Shown here: positions 8,336 through 21,000 of the stretch, piece after piece
Numbering within the stretch: the first letter of the stretch is position 1
How the letters are laid out: the number at the start of each line of letters is the position of its first letter
NCBI GenBank assembly: GCA_020627505.1
Contig: JAHDGS010000013.1
Location: forward strand, 2,862 to 36,216
DNA from: Myxococcota bacterium
GTDB taxonomy: Bacteria > Myxococcota > UBA727 > JAHDBA01
Direction: 5' to 3'
DNA length: 33,355 nucleotides
Notes under the pieces: generated by a model
Seen by the model: only the letters and a program-made list of their open reading frames with translations
What the model was told of the DNA's origin: nothing
Database searches by the model: none
Translations under genes and position numbers: made by a program

Positions 8336-9034
8336 ATGCGAATGCAGCGTTGCAATCGGGCACTCAACCGTGTGTGGGTGATGACATTATTCATGGCCAT
8401 GTCTGTCGCCGGATTTGCCCAAAATCAAAGCTACGAAGATGGACTTGAAGAAGATGGTGTCGAGGTGAAAGGCGATTCTGGCGTTGTTGAAATTCACGAA
8501 GTTGAACGTGGTTTTTATGTTGGCTTAGAATATGGTGCGAACTATATGTTGTCTACAGATATTTCAGGTTCAGGATCCACATTTGCCGGTGAACCACTCG
8601 GCCAAAGATTAAAGTTCAACATCGGCTACGATATCGCCAATAATATTGGTCTTGATTTCTTTGTGCTGGGTATGATTAATCAGGGAGATGTATCGGCAGC
8701 TTTGGCGCAGAGTAATCAACTCACTGGAGATGTTTTCCAGTTGATTCCGGGACTTTCCTTGAAGTTTTCTTTTATCACAAAGAAGCATACATTTGTTTAT
8801 GCACGAGGTGCGGCTGGTCTGAACTTCTGGATGCCGGGTGAGATGGTTCGTTCCAACGCTTTGTCGCAGGGAGAAAATAGCAGCATGGGAATATATGTCG
8901 AAGGTGCATTGGGTGTTGAGTACTATACAAAACTGCGACACGTGTCGGTGGGTGTTGAGGCCGGACTTGGACTCGGACTACAACCAGGCGCTATGCAGGC
9001 CTTTTTGACATTCCCCGTGAAGTATACGTTTTAA
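8336..9034 (+). CDS. gltH: Outer-membrane beta-barrel gliding protein GltH-like
   Basis: The start is set at ATG 8336 because GGAGG (8326-8330) sits 5 nt upstream; a TTG at 8324 would include that ribosome site and is rejected. The 232-residue product has a signal peptide (NRVWVMTLFMAMSVAGFA, cleavage near AQNQ). After an acidic stretch come alternating beta strands: GFYVGLEYGANYML, LKFNIGYDIANNIGLDFFVL, HTFVYARGAAGLNFWM, HVSVGVEAGLGLGL. It ends with a C-terminal Phe (FPVKYTF), a standard Bam recognition end. GltH of M. xanthus is predicted to be an outer-membrane barrel encoded between gltG and gltI, so it would be the envelope-side exit point of the machine. gltI follows 12 bp after the stop. 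Confidence 0.7.
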   Translation: MRMQRCNRALNRVWVMTLFMAMSVAGFAQNQSYEDGLEEDGVEVKGDSGVVEIHEVERGFYVGLEYGANYMLSTDISGSGSTFAGEPLGQRLKFNIGYDIANNIGLDFFVLGMINQGDVSAALAQSNQLTGDVFQLIPGLSLKFSFITKKHTFVYARGAAGLNFWMPGEMVRSNALSQGENSSMGIYVEGALGVEYYTKLRHVSVGVEAGLGLGLQPGAMQAFLTFPVKYTF

Positions 9035-9046
9035 ATCAATAGGACA

Positions 9047-12000
9047 ATGATCGATATGGTCTCCTCGGAACAAAAACCTGAAGAAATGGACAACACCTTC
9101 GATAGTCGATGGCTGTTTTTCCGTTATCGGGTTGCTCAGTCTGAAGAGCAGCGAAGTGCGCTATTAGAGACGTGCCGAAAACATCCATTTTCTTCTATTG
9201 CTGAGCAAAAAATTGTTCTTGGAGAATGCCGTCAACTCATTGAAGAAGGTTATCAATCAGTTGATTTATGGCGCTACATCATCACACTCGCTGATGAACT
9301 CAATGCATATCAATTAGCGCGTCAAGGGCGTTACTATCTTTGTTTAAATGATGACACATTGGAAGAATCGCAGAGACGTCAGTTGTGGCGTAGTCATATG
9401 CTTTCCATGTTTCGCAAGTCACATTGGCGTTGGGCATATACCACATGGTGCGATCTTGAAGCAGAATATGGTTTTTCGGGCGTCTTCAACACCCTTGGTG
9501 CAGATAATGTTGCGTTATTGTTTTCGAGTTGCGGACTTGTTCACGTGTTGCTTCGTGGGATTGAGCAAGAGATATCAAATGGGGCGCCTTCAACTTTTGT
9601 CGATGTTGAAATGGTCACAGGATTAGAGACCGAACATGCCGTGAGATGGCTATGTGCTTTAACACCTCAAATCGCTTTTGGTACTCAAATACATACGGTC
9701 GTTCATCGTTGGCTGCGAAGCATCGTGTGTGATGAGCTATCTGATGATGTGCAAACACAAGTACGCACACTTTTAGAGCGGTTTGAAGAATGGGAGGATG
9801 CGCCGCAGAAGATTTATCATGAGGCGACAACAGCACGCGATCGAGAAGACGCAGCTATCCTTTATTTAGGTTACACCCTCAAACAACATCAACGTGAAGA
9901 TGCGGATGCAATCGAAATTGAAAGCCTTTGGAAGCGTATTTTTAGACTTGTTCCGTTGATGCCTGCCGCGCTTGATGTGTTGTTGGAGAAACAAATTGCC
10001 CCTCCTGATTCAATTCAAAGATTGTTAGGACATCAATTACGTCGACAACAGTCGACAATCCAATCGACATATGTGTATCGCCGCTTATATGAAAGTGGTC
10101 CTCACAATCCGCTCAAATTATCATTACCGACATTTGACGAAATTATTGAGGGGCATTTATTTCACTTGATCGAGGCCCCCCGTTTAATCGGGCATGCGCT
10201 TGAACAAGTTGATCAAGAGAAGGCGTCAGTTGAACGTTTGAATCGCGCCTTTTCAGTTATGAAAAAGTGCGCGCATTGGCTCGATATTCGACAACCCATC
10301 CGACAAATATGGACGATGTTATACCGGCATGGCGATATCGTCAGGGCCGCTGATGTTGCATCTTGGTTGGGCAAAACCTTTTCTGATATCGAGGCGGTTG
10401 TCTCAGCTTCACAATGGTATGTCGAGCAGCATTTGATCTCAGATACCTATGGACTGATATATCGACAAATTGCATTGTCATCACCGACAACAGTGATGCA
10501 GTCTGCGCAATTGGGCACCTATCTATCTTGTAGTGAACATTTCTCCGAACATGGGCAGGCACGACAAGCCTTGGTTGTGGCAACCTGGTGCTTTCAGTTG
10601 TGGCCATCGGCAAAGACTGAGGCTGCTTTCATACGATTTGCAGAGCACCAATTATCGGATACTCAGATTTTGGACATTTATCGCTCGATTGATATTGAAC
10701 TAACCGACAATGAAAAATATATGGGTTCATTTGCGACACAACATGCTGAGGTGTCGTTTCGAGCTGGTCACTATCTTCAGGCTTTCAAACAACTCTCTGA
10801 TTTACAGCAACTTGAGTTACCACGTGAAGGACTCGAAGAAGCTTGGCTTGCTGCTTTCACTGGTATTCAAACGGATCGCGAACAGCGCTTGAGTGCATTA
10901 ACATTGTTACCTGATATAAAATCACCAGCCGTGATGAATCAGGTGCTCTCGATTTGTTTGAAGCACGCGACGTCGGTCGAAGAAAACACAAAGATTCAAG
11001 AAGCGATCGAGCGGTTCTTCCATGTTTTGGATGAATCGACGTTTACAAGTTGGCTGGCGTATGTACATAAACATGAACGTCATTCACAGGTGCGTGAGCT
11101 TTGTACGACATTGAATCAACAAAAAGTGATTTGGCAAGAACCCGTATTGGTTCGGCGTCTGATTCAAATGCTCGATGTCGTCGTGACTGATGATGCGTGG
11201 AGCCGTTCACAACTTTCTGCCGTCCTAGAACTTTTCGAAGGGATGCCATATCCAGATCGTTTGATCATTAATATCTCAAAATGGCTTGAGCGCATGAAGG
11301 ACAAGGCGCGCCTAGTCGGAGTTGTGTCAAGTCATTGGCGTTCTCAAGGTGACTTCGAACGTGCGTCAGATGTCCTTCGTCACAATTTTGATTCGCATAT
11401 TCCCCTGCAGAAGCAGCACGGTTTTGCGTTGGAATATATGGCCATTCCAGAGCTTGCATATGCGACCTCACTATCGATGTTTCTATGGAGAGCTCGATTA
11501 TTAAGTGACAAGGAATCGGAGACAGCAGAGGCATTTTTTGAAGAGTCCATTGCAGCAACATTAACACCTGTCGAACGTCAGGTTCTTTATACATCATTAA
11601 TCGAATATGTAGAAACCGAAGTGGATGATGAAGAACATGAAGACGTCTTGCGTGAAGTGGCAGAGAGCCTTATGCGGTCGTCAAGTCTCATTGGCGGTCA
11701 GCCCATTTGTCCGGCGCCAACATTTGGCACCGAAGAAGGGCATATCGATTGGCCGACAACATTCGATAATTATTGTCGTGCACTTGGGGATATATCCTAC
11801 CATCGAGGTCGTGTGATTGATGGGATCATATCTATGTTAAAGACGCGACATCTTTTGTTTGGAGATGTGTCCGACACCCTAGCCCAAACGTTAGAAAAAA
11901 CGACTGACTTAACACGCCAGCAATTTGAAAATCTCTTTAGCACGAGTGATGACTGGTATAATCTTATATTCGATAATGATGCACTCAATGCTGTAGGGCA

Positions 12001-15000
12001 GCGATTACTATCGATATGTTCTGCTCATTTTTATATGCATATTCTTGATGTTGGGGGGGAACAGGCGCGGCAAACAAAGTCGTATAAGCCTTATATGGCC
12101 ATATTGGTTTACCCTGACTTGGCGGATGAAGTCCGCGCACAATGCTGGCCACAGGTACTGAAACGGCTTGATCGTGATATTGCCGATATTCCGAATGACC
12201 TATATGCGACGGCGACGCAATCCATTTACGATGCGCTTGATGATGAGCAACAGTTTTCTTTACTAGCCGATCAGCTCGAGGGTTTACTAGATATACTTTA
12301 TGGTCTTGCCGATGAAGCGTGTGTCGATCGGTTGTCCAAAATTCGAGAAAGCGAAGCACGACTCGCTGAAGTTTATGCTGAAGACCTCATGCAGCCTGAA
12401 CGGCTATATCAACTTCTGCATCGGCGATGCACGACCTTTCCAAATGACTCAGATGCATTCGAGCAAATTCAGGGGCTTGCCAAAATTTTGAACCGACGTG
12501 CTGATATGGTTCAGCTGGCAGAGCACATGATCGATCGCCTCAAAGAGAAAACGCCTTCGCAGTGGTTTAGCATTTTTCAGGATGATATATTTTGTTCAGA
12601 CGAAAAACGTATCTCGTACCTTCAAAAATATGCGCAATATGTGCAGCATGATGATGCATGGTTTTCCGTCCTAGAAACAGGGCTATCGTCTGGTGACTGG
12701 GAATCAGCGTCTGAAGCATTACAATATCTTGATGAAGATTACTTAAAACGTCGGGCTGCCTCATTTGCGCGTTATGAAGACACGCTTTTGCGTGAATCGA
12801 CTGTGACACAGTTTAATGTTTTCATGCCATTGCTCAGACTATTCTTGAATATCAATCCCAACGCACACCGTGTCCGTGAGCGAATCATCGCTTTTCACCG
12901 TGAACATGGTGATTATCATGCGGCGCATCAGCAGTTACATGTGTTATTCGAGTTCACGCAGCGTCCTGAACATTATCAGCAATTATTAACGATGGTTTAT
13001 GAACATGGGCACGATGACACGTTGATGACGTTGTTACAGTCGACCGTGACGAGAGAGCTTTCTGCAGAAGAAGAATCTCTTGTTTGGATAAGTTATCTGC
13101 GTCTATTTGAAAACCCGGATTATTCTGAACATGCAGGATCATGGCTTGAGGCATTTTATAAAGAGCATGAGAAATGGATTGAGCTTGCTGATCTGCATGA
13201 ACAGCTTGCTGATTCCAAAACAAATACGTCTGAACAATTGCATCATTTGGATCAGATCGTTTCAACGAATTGGCATCAACTTGATCAACCGCATGCAGCA
13301 TATGATTTCGCATTGAAGGCGCTCAAAATATCATATTCAGAAGCACGTGAAGAAACATGTTTTGAATTGGCAGAGCAACTTGAAGACTTAGAACCAGTGG
13401 CACAGTTGGTGAGTCAACATCTGATATCACTGAATGATCCACATGATGTGTCCACGATAGCACGCCGCGCAGCATTCTATGTTGCCTCTGTCGATGATGA
13501 ATCTGACTGGGTCAGGCATTTTTCAGAAATTGTTGTTAAACACGATCCGCATGACGAGGCTGCATACAACTTGCTTGAGCAGCATGCTGCCCAAACGAAT
13601 TCGTTTGACGAAGCATCGGTCTTACTTGATCTACGCATAGAGGCTGCAGGAGAAACAGCCGATCAAATTAAATTGTCACAGGCATTGGTTTCGAAATATG
13701 AAAATGCAGGTGCATGGGAGCAAGCAGAGTCGACACATCGAAAACTATTGAAACTTGCTCCAAATGATTACGGTGTATTTCAACACTTTGATCAATTTTT
13801 GAAAGAACGAGAGAAAATTGACCAGCGCGAGATACACTTGAAGAAGATGGCAGCGCAATTTACCAATCACGATCAATATGGTCGCGTATTGGGAACGCTC
13901 ATCGAATTATATATTCGCGATTTAGGCGAGCCGGGTGATGCGTTACCCTGGATTGAGCAGGCGCATGAGCATGGCGAAGCGTCAAGTCGAATACTTGAAT
14001 GGCTATCCGTGGTTGATGAGCATGACACAGACGGGCATTCGACAGCATCCGTCGCAAGCTTGAAGCATCGCGTATTGCGTGATGCTCAATTATTTGAACA
14101 AGCGGCACTTCATGCTGAACGGGTCGCCACTCAACAGGAAACACAAGAAGCACAAGTCTTTTGGCTGGATCAGGCACGAGAAGATTGGTTAGAAGGTGCG
14201 CATGTTGAGCAAGCGTTTATGAATATGATCAAACGTATTGATATCGATGCCAACTTGGCAGATGGAATTCAATCGTTTCTTCAACTCGCCACAGACTCCG
14301 ATAATCTCGATATGGTTGCTGATGTGCTCTTATCGACTGCAGAAGATATCGATGATGTGAAGCTCAAAAGTGAAATGCTTTACGCTGCTGCGTCATATAT
14401 TGAAGAGCCAATTGAAGCGATACCTGCTTATACTGAAGCCGCCGCGCTCAATGACGCCTATATGGTCGATGCCGTCGAATTTGTATTGGCACATGAACAT
14501 GAAGGTGCTGATTATCAGCAACATATTTCTTCGTTGGTTAATCATATTAATGCAACGACGCATCGTTCACTTTATTTAAAGCTCCTCGAACGACAGACAC
14601 GTATTGCTCAAAAATCTGGCGATGCTGAGTCTGTCATACAAAATTTATATGAGCAGGTGAAAATCAATCCAGATGATTCACGTTTAAAATGGCGTTTACT
14701 CGATGAGCTCATACAACATCGTTCATCCGAAGAGTCGATCAAATTTGCTCGTACCTTTCTTGATGAACTCTCTTCGGTCGAGGACGACGATTGTCCGCGT
14801 CTGGCGAAGATGTTATCGGGGTTACTTGCTTCTCATAAACCTGATGCGCGTTCATGGCATGCACATTACGTCCACGCAAAGTCTTTGGGTTGGACAGATG
14901 CCCGTTGGCTAGAAGATGGTGAACAAGCTTTATCCAAATTGTCCTCCAAAATAGATCGATTAGATCGACATATGCTGAGAGTATATTTGATTCAAGCGTA

Positions 15001-18000
15001 TCATGCTGAGCAGAATTTTAACCAAGAATTAAAACTACTGACGGCACATGCAGATGAACTCAGGCGCACCCATGATTCTGCTTTGAGTGGTGTGCTGCTC
15101 TTTAAAGCACAAAGAGCAATACGATATATTGGCGAGCCCGAGACTGGATTTCAATCGCTTGGCGAATTATTAAAAAGACATCCTGATCGAGAAGATATTC
15201 GGGTGACACATGACCACTATGCCGAACAGTTTGCCGATTGGGACAGCTGGCTGAATGTTCAACGAGATATCTTTGAAGACAGTCAGGGAGTCGATCCTTT
15301 AATCGCAAAGCGATATGCGATCCGAGCTGCGGAAGGTTATCAAAAACATCTGGGTAATTATGACGCGGCTGCTGCGATGTACGAAAATGCGTTGCGGCTG
15401 AAGGTTGGCACATCGGAAGAGCAACAACATATCTTAGAAGCACTTCGGCTTATTTTTGTTGAACAAGATGAGGCTGAGGGGCAGCTTGAAATTTACGAAA
15501 AGTTGCTGGCTTTAACCCGAGCAGAAGCTGAAGAAGATGTTACAGATACACATCGTCAATACCTATCTAGTGCAATTACACTTGCACACGATCGACTGAA
15601 CGATGCCTTCTCGACGATTCGAATTGCTGAAAACCATTATCAAACACTCAGTGAAATGCCAGCACTCTTGCGAGTTGTTGCAGATGCGTATCGGTCGCAG
15701 AAAAAATTTACAGCGGCAGTTGGTTATTTTAAAACCTTCATCGCGGCGCCGTCTATCGAAGAGGAAGAGCGCATTGAAGCCCGCTTATCCTTAGCGGAGA
15801 TCTTGAGCAAAGATCTACGGCAAGCCGATGATGCACGCGATGAATGGAAAGCGGTTCTTGAAGCTGACCCATTCAATGAAACGGCGCTTGAGAATGTCCG
15901 AGAGCGATTTGAACAGTCTGGTCGAGAAGATGATGGTCGTTTGCTTGTCGAGGTCTATGGGCGTCGTCATGATCCGACTGGTGTATGTACGTTATACCGC
16001 CAAATGGGTCACCATGCGTTCGAACGTCAAGATCGTCCGAGAGCACACAAAATGTACCTTCGTGCTGCAGATTGTGCGGAGCATGAGCTGCATGATGGCG
16101 AAATTGCCTTGATGTGTATGCTGCAGTGCATGCGTGTTCGGCCAAACGATCCCGATACACGTTCACGTGTTCGTTCTTTGGCCCGCCAACATGAGATGAA
16201 TGATGTTGTCGTCGACTTCCTCGAAGAATTGATTGACGATGTTGAGCATGAGGGGCGTAAAGTCTTGGCCGCAGAACTCAAAGAGATGTTGGGTGACATT
16301 CACTTGAACGAACTCGGTGAAACAGCTGAGAGTATGCGAATATTCGAAGCTGTTTTGCAAGCCCAACCTGGTCGACCTTATGCTTTTGATTGCCTCGTAC
16401 GGATATATATCGAACGCGAAGAATATGCTGCATATCGAGAACTGCGTTTGAAACGAAGTCGATCAACGCAAGATGATAATATACGGGCAGACGATCTCGC
16501 TGAAGCCGCTCGTGTTGAGTGTGAATTCTTAGAGCGTGCTTCTGAAGGGATTCGAAATGCACGGGCCGCACTCAAGTTGGTGCCTGAGCATCCTGTTGCG
16601 CGAGACGTTTTACTGAATCATATGGATGAAAGTGATGACGCGCCATTCATGCGCCGGCTGTTGGAGCGTGCACTCGCTGACCAGCTGAAAGAAGCACCGA
16701 ATGCTCAAGAAACACTGGCACTTCGAAAACGGCTTGCCGTATTTTTGGTTGAAGAATTGGGAGACTATTCAGCAGCCCAAGATCATTGGGAACGACTTTA
16801 TGAAGAAACAGGCTTACAGGCGATTGCATTTGTGACGCTGAGTGAGATCTATCATGAAACGGGGCAGCATACGAAATTTGAAGCACTTATTTCAGAGCAA
16901 ATTGAGTTATCGACGGATGTTGAAACACGTGCAAGCCACTTGTTAACACGTGGTCGTTTGCGTCTGTTGAAGTTGAAAGATCGTCCCGCCGCTATAGAAG
17001 ATTTGACACAGGCACTACGCATTGCGCCTGGGCTTGATGAGGCCCGTTCGAGATTGATCGATGCCTATCGTGAGAACGAAGACTGGGAATTACTTGCCGA
17101 AACCATACGGAGTGCAATACGTCGAACAAGCAAGAAAGAGGATAGCGCACGTCTTCGCTTTGACCTCGCTGATGTACTGATCGATCCATTGCAGCGTATT
17201 GATGAGGCGCATGATGTTGTCATGGGAATTTTGGAACTGGGTCACCTTTCAATGGGAGAGCTTGATCGCTGCCAGAAGATATTCGAGATATCTCAGTTTG
17301 ATGAGGGCCTGTTTGGCGTATATGACCAAAAAGCTGCTCAAACAACCGGTTCAGAAGCGGCATCATATTTACTTGAGATGGCTCGCATACGGCGTAAAGA
17401 TAAAGCAGGTCGACAAGACGCCATTGACGCTTATCGAAAGGTATTACAACTTATTCCTGAAGAACAATCTGCTGGGCACGAACTATCCGAAGTCTACGCT
17501 GAACAGGCGAATTGGCAGTCATGGGTGAAGTTACAAGAAGAACGTCTTGATGTCACCAGAACACCTGCCGAACGCAAGACGATCTTGGTTCATCTGATGC
17601 AGGTGTATGAAAAAGATCTGATTCAACCAGATATGGCGTTTCTGGCGGCCTGCCGTGCCTATAAAGAAGATGAATCGGATGAGTCTATTCGCGAAAAAGT
17701 CGAAGCATTAGGCTTTAAGACTGACAATGCAGAAATTGTGATTAGTGTTTATGAAGATGTATTGGATGGCGTACCAGATGTGAGTCGGACAGCATTCTTT
17801 TATGAGCGTATGGGTGATATCGCTGTTCAGCACTTGGATGAAGCGGATGAAGCAGAACGATACTATCGACAAGTTCTTGAGATCAATAGCCGTTCATTAA
17901 TTGCACTCCAGGGCCTGAAGTCCATATATGGTCACCAGAAAAAATGGGGGCCATATGTTCAAGTCGGACGTCGACTGGCTAAGTTAGCTGATACAAAAAC

Positions 18001-21000
18001 CAAACGTTATGATGGGTTGGTTTCGATTGCTGAGCATATCTATGAATCTGAAGGTGCTGTGCCCTTGGTTTTGGATGTCTACCGCGAGGTGTTGACTATA
18101 TCTCCAAATGAGGCTGAGACGCTGCGTCGAATGAGTGAGTTATGCGCTGCTGGTGATTTGTGGGTCGACTGGCTCGAAATCATGCAGCGTCGTATTGCAG
18201 CAGCGAAAACAAAGAGTGAACAAAGAGCACTTCGCCGAGCAGTGGCCGATATATATGAGACGGAAATGAATGATTTAGAGCGTGCGCTCGAAATGCATCA
18301 TTTGAACCATGAGCACGAGCCCAATGACCTACCGACGTTGCGCTCCATGACGCATATCTTGACGGAGTTGGATCGTCAGCGAGAAGTGATTGATTATTAC
18401 GAAAAAATCAATCTCACTTCGAGAGACTTGAATGAACGTATTGAAGTTCTGTCCAAAGTTGCTGCTATTTGGGATACGGGTCTAAACAACCAGAATGAAG
18501 CTTTACGCTCATTAGAGAAGATTCTTGAGATTGACCCTGGGCATATCGGAACACTTGCTTATGCTGAGCGCCTTGCGAAAGGACTCGGTGATCAAAACCG
18601 CCAAATTCGCTTACAGCGCCAATATGCGTCGCACGTTGACGCGCCTGAAACACGATTGCGTTTATTATCAGAACTCGGCGCATCACTTCACGGACACGGG
18701 GAAACAGAAGCCGCTGAACGTGCCTATTATGATGCGCTTGAGCTTGATGCGCAATATCAACCGGCCCTCATCGGCCTTGCCGATTTCTATCAACAACAGC
18801 AGCGATATAAAGAGCGCGTTAAAGTTCAGAAAGATTTGGTTCAAGTCACCCAAGACGTTGACTTAAAACTGAATACACTCACAGAAATGGGTGATACGCT
18901 ATTACAACATATTGGTGACCTTGATGCTGCTGATGCAATCTATCAGCGTGTATTAAGACTCGAGCCAAAGAACTTGCATGCGCTTTCACAATTGCAAGAG
19001 ATTAGTGATTCGAATGGACATCAGCGCAATGCGCTCACGTGGTTACAGCAACGTGCGCGAGCGACAATCGATGAACAAGAACGTGCGATTCTATTCAGTG
19101 AGGCTGGGGATCGATTTATCGCTGCTTTTGCAGACCCGCGTGCGGCAACCGAAGAGTACGAGCAAGCACTCTTGGCTGTCAATCATCATGTGCCAGCGGG
19201 ACTGGCTTTGATGGATATTTACTATAAATCTGAAAATTGGAAAGCACTCGAGGCGTTATTATTATGGTTGGTCGAAGAAAAAGAAGCGGCACAAGGTCCC
19301 AAAGAGCGTGCCGCAATTCACTTCCGGCTAGCCTATGCTGCCGAACGACTGGGGCATGAAGAAATTGCATATACGCATTTTGGACAAGCACATAAACTCG
19401 ATCAGAAATCTCTGAATGCAGCTGAAGGCTATATTCGTGGTTTGGTGAAAAGAGAGCAATCACTGGCTGCCGTCAAAGCATATCAAACAATTTTGGTCCA
19501 TCATCACGACAATCTTTCGCGTGCAGAGATTGTTGAAATACACCATCATGTTGCAGAGCTCTATTTGAAAGTTGGCGATCGTGAACGCTGTGAAAAGAGT
19601 CTTTTGCGCGGACTCGAACTCGACCCGCATCATCAGCCTTGTCTGACATTGCTCGCGCATACGCAACAGCTCTCTCAGAATTACGAAGCAGCGTATGAAT
19701 CGATGAATCGGCTCATTCAATTACAATCGGGCGTCGAAAAAGTTGATACGCTAAGGGCACTGTCGACACTATCGGAAGAACATTTAAATGATATCTATCG
19801 TGCGATAGATGCGCTCGAGGAGGCCAATCGACAGCAACCTGGTGATATCACGATTCTGCGTCAGTTATGTAAGTATTACCAAAAAACAAAGCAATCGAGT
19901 CGTGCTGTTGATATTTTGTCTGAACTGATTCGCTTAACAAAAAATAAAGCAGATAAAGTCCGCCTCCATCACAGCCTTGGTGAGACGTACCGCGACGAAC
20001 TTCGGCAAACCGAAGTTGCGATTCAATGCTTTAACGCTGCGCTTGATATTGATGCAAAACATTTGAAGAGTTTTCAGGCCATCGAACAAGTCTTAACACA
20101 CGAAAAAGATTGGCGTCTGCTGGAAAAAAATTACATCAAAATGTTGCAGCGACCGATCGAAGATACACAGGCGAAGCTGGTCATTTGGCAAACCCTGGGT
20201 GACTTATATCGATTCAAAATTAAGGACTTTAAAAAAGCGGTTCAAGCTTACGAAGTGGTCCAACGGGCACACCCTGAAGATCTTGACTTAGTTGTACGGT
20301 TGGCAGAACTTCAAAGAAAAGATCCGACGTCTTTAGATAAGGCGAGAGCTAATTATATCGTTCTATTGAACCGCAGTGTTGAACACGAGCGTGCTGCCGT
20401 TCATGCATTGTTTTCGATTGCGATTGAGCAACGCGATCTTGATTACGCGTATGTGATTGCCGGTGCAGCACTTGCATTGGGTGATATGAACGAAAAAGAA
20501 GAACAGTTTTATCGTGCTTACAAGCGAAAGAAAAAGAAACAATCTCCAAAATCATTGACAATGGAGTTATGGATGTCACATGTGATCGTTGATGAGGTGA
20601 ATCGCGATCTCGCGACCATTGCATCCGCATTATCTCGCTTTGGGGCTGAGCTCTTATTCAAGCCAACAAAAAACATCACACGGAATCGAAAGATTGAAGA
20701 GATTGATGTCGATGCGCCTGTCGTTTCATTTTTTGCGAAGCAAGTTCGTTATGTACGAGAAATGATGGGATTACATCGTGTCAGATTTTTTGTACAAAAG
20801 TCTGCGAATGCCCCACTTGAGCCCGTTCCGGTTGTCGATCCAACACTTGTTGTCGGTGTTGAGCATGAACTCCTTCAAGAGACAAATGAACCATTGATTT
20901 GGTTTAATATTGCACGCCAATTAGGGGGGCTGATGCCACCATTTATCGTGCCACGTTTGCTTGGGCGAACGCAGTTCCAAGCATTGGTTGAACAGGTCAT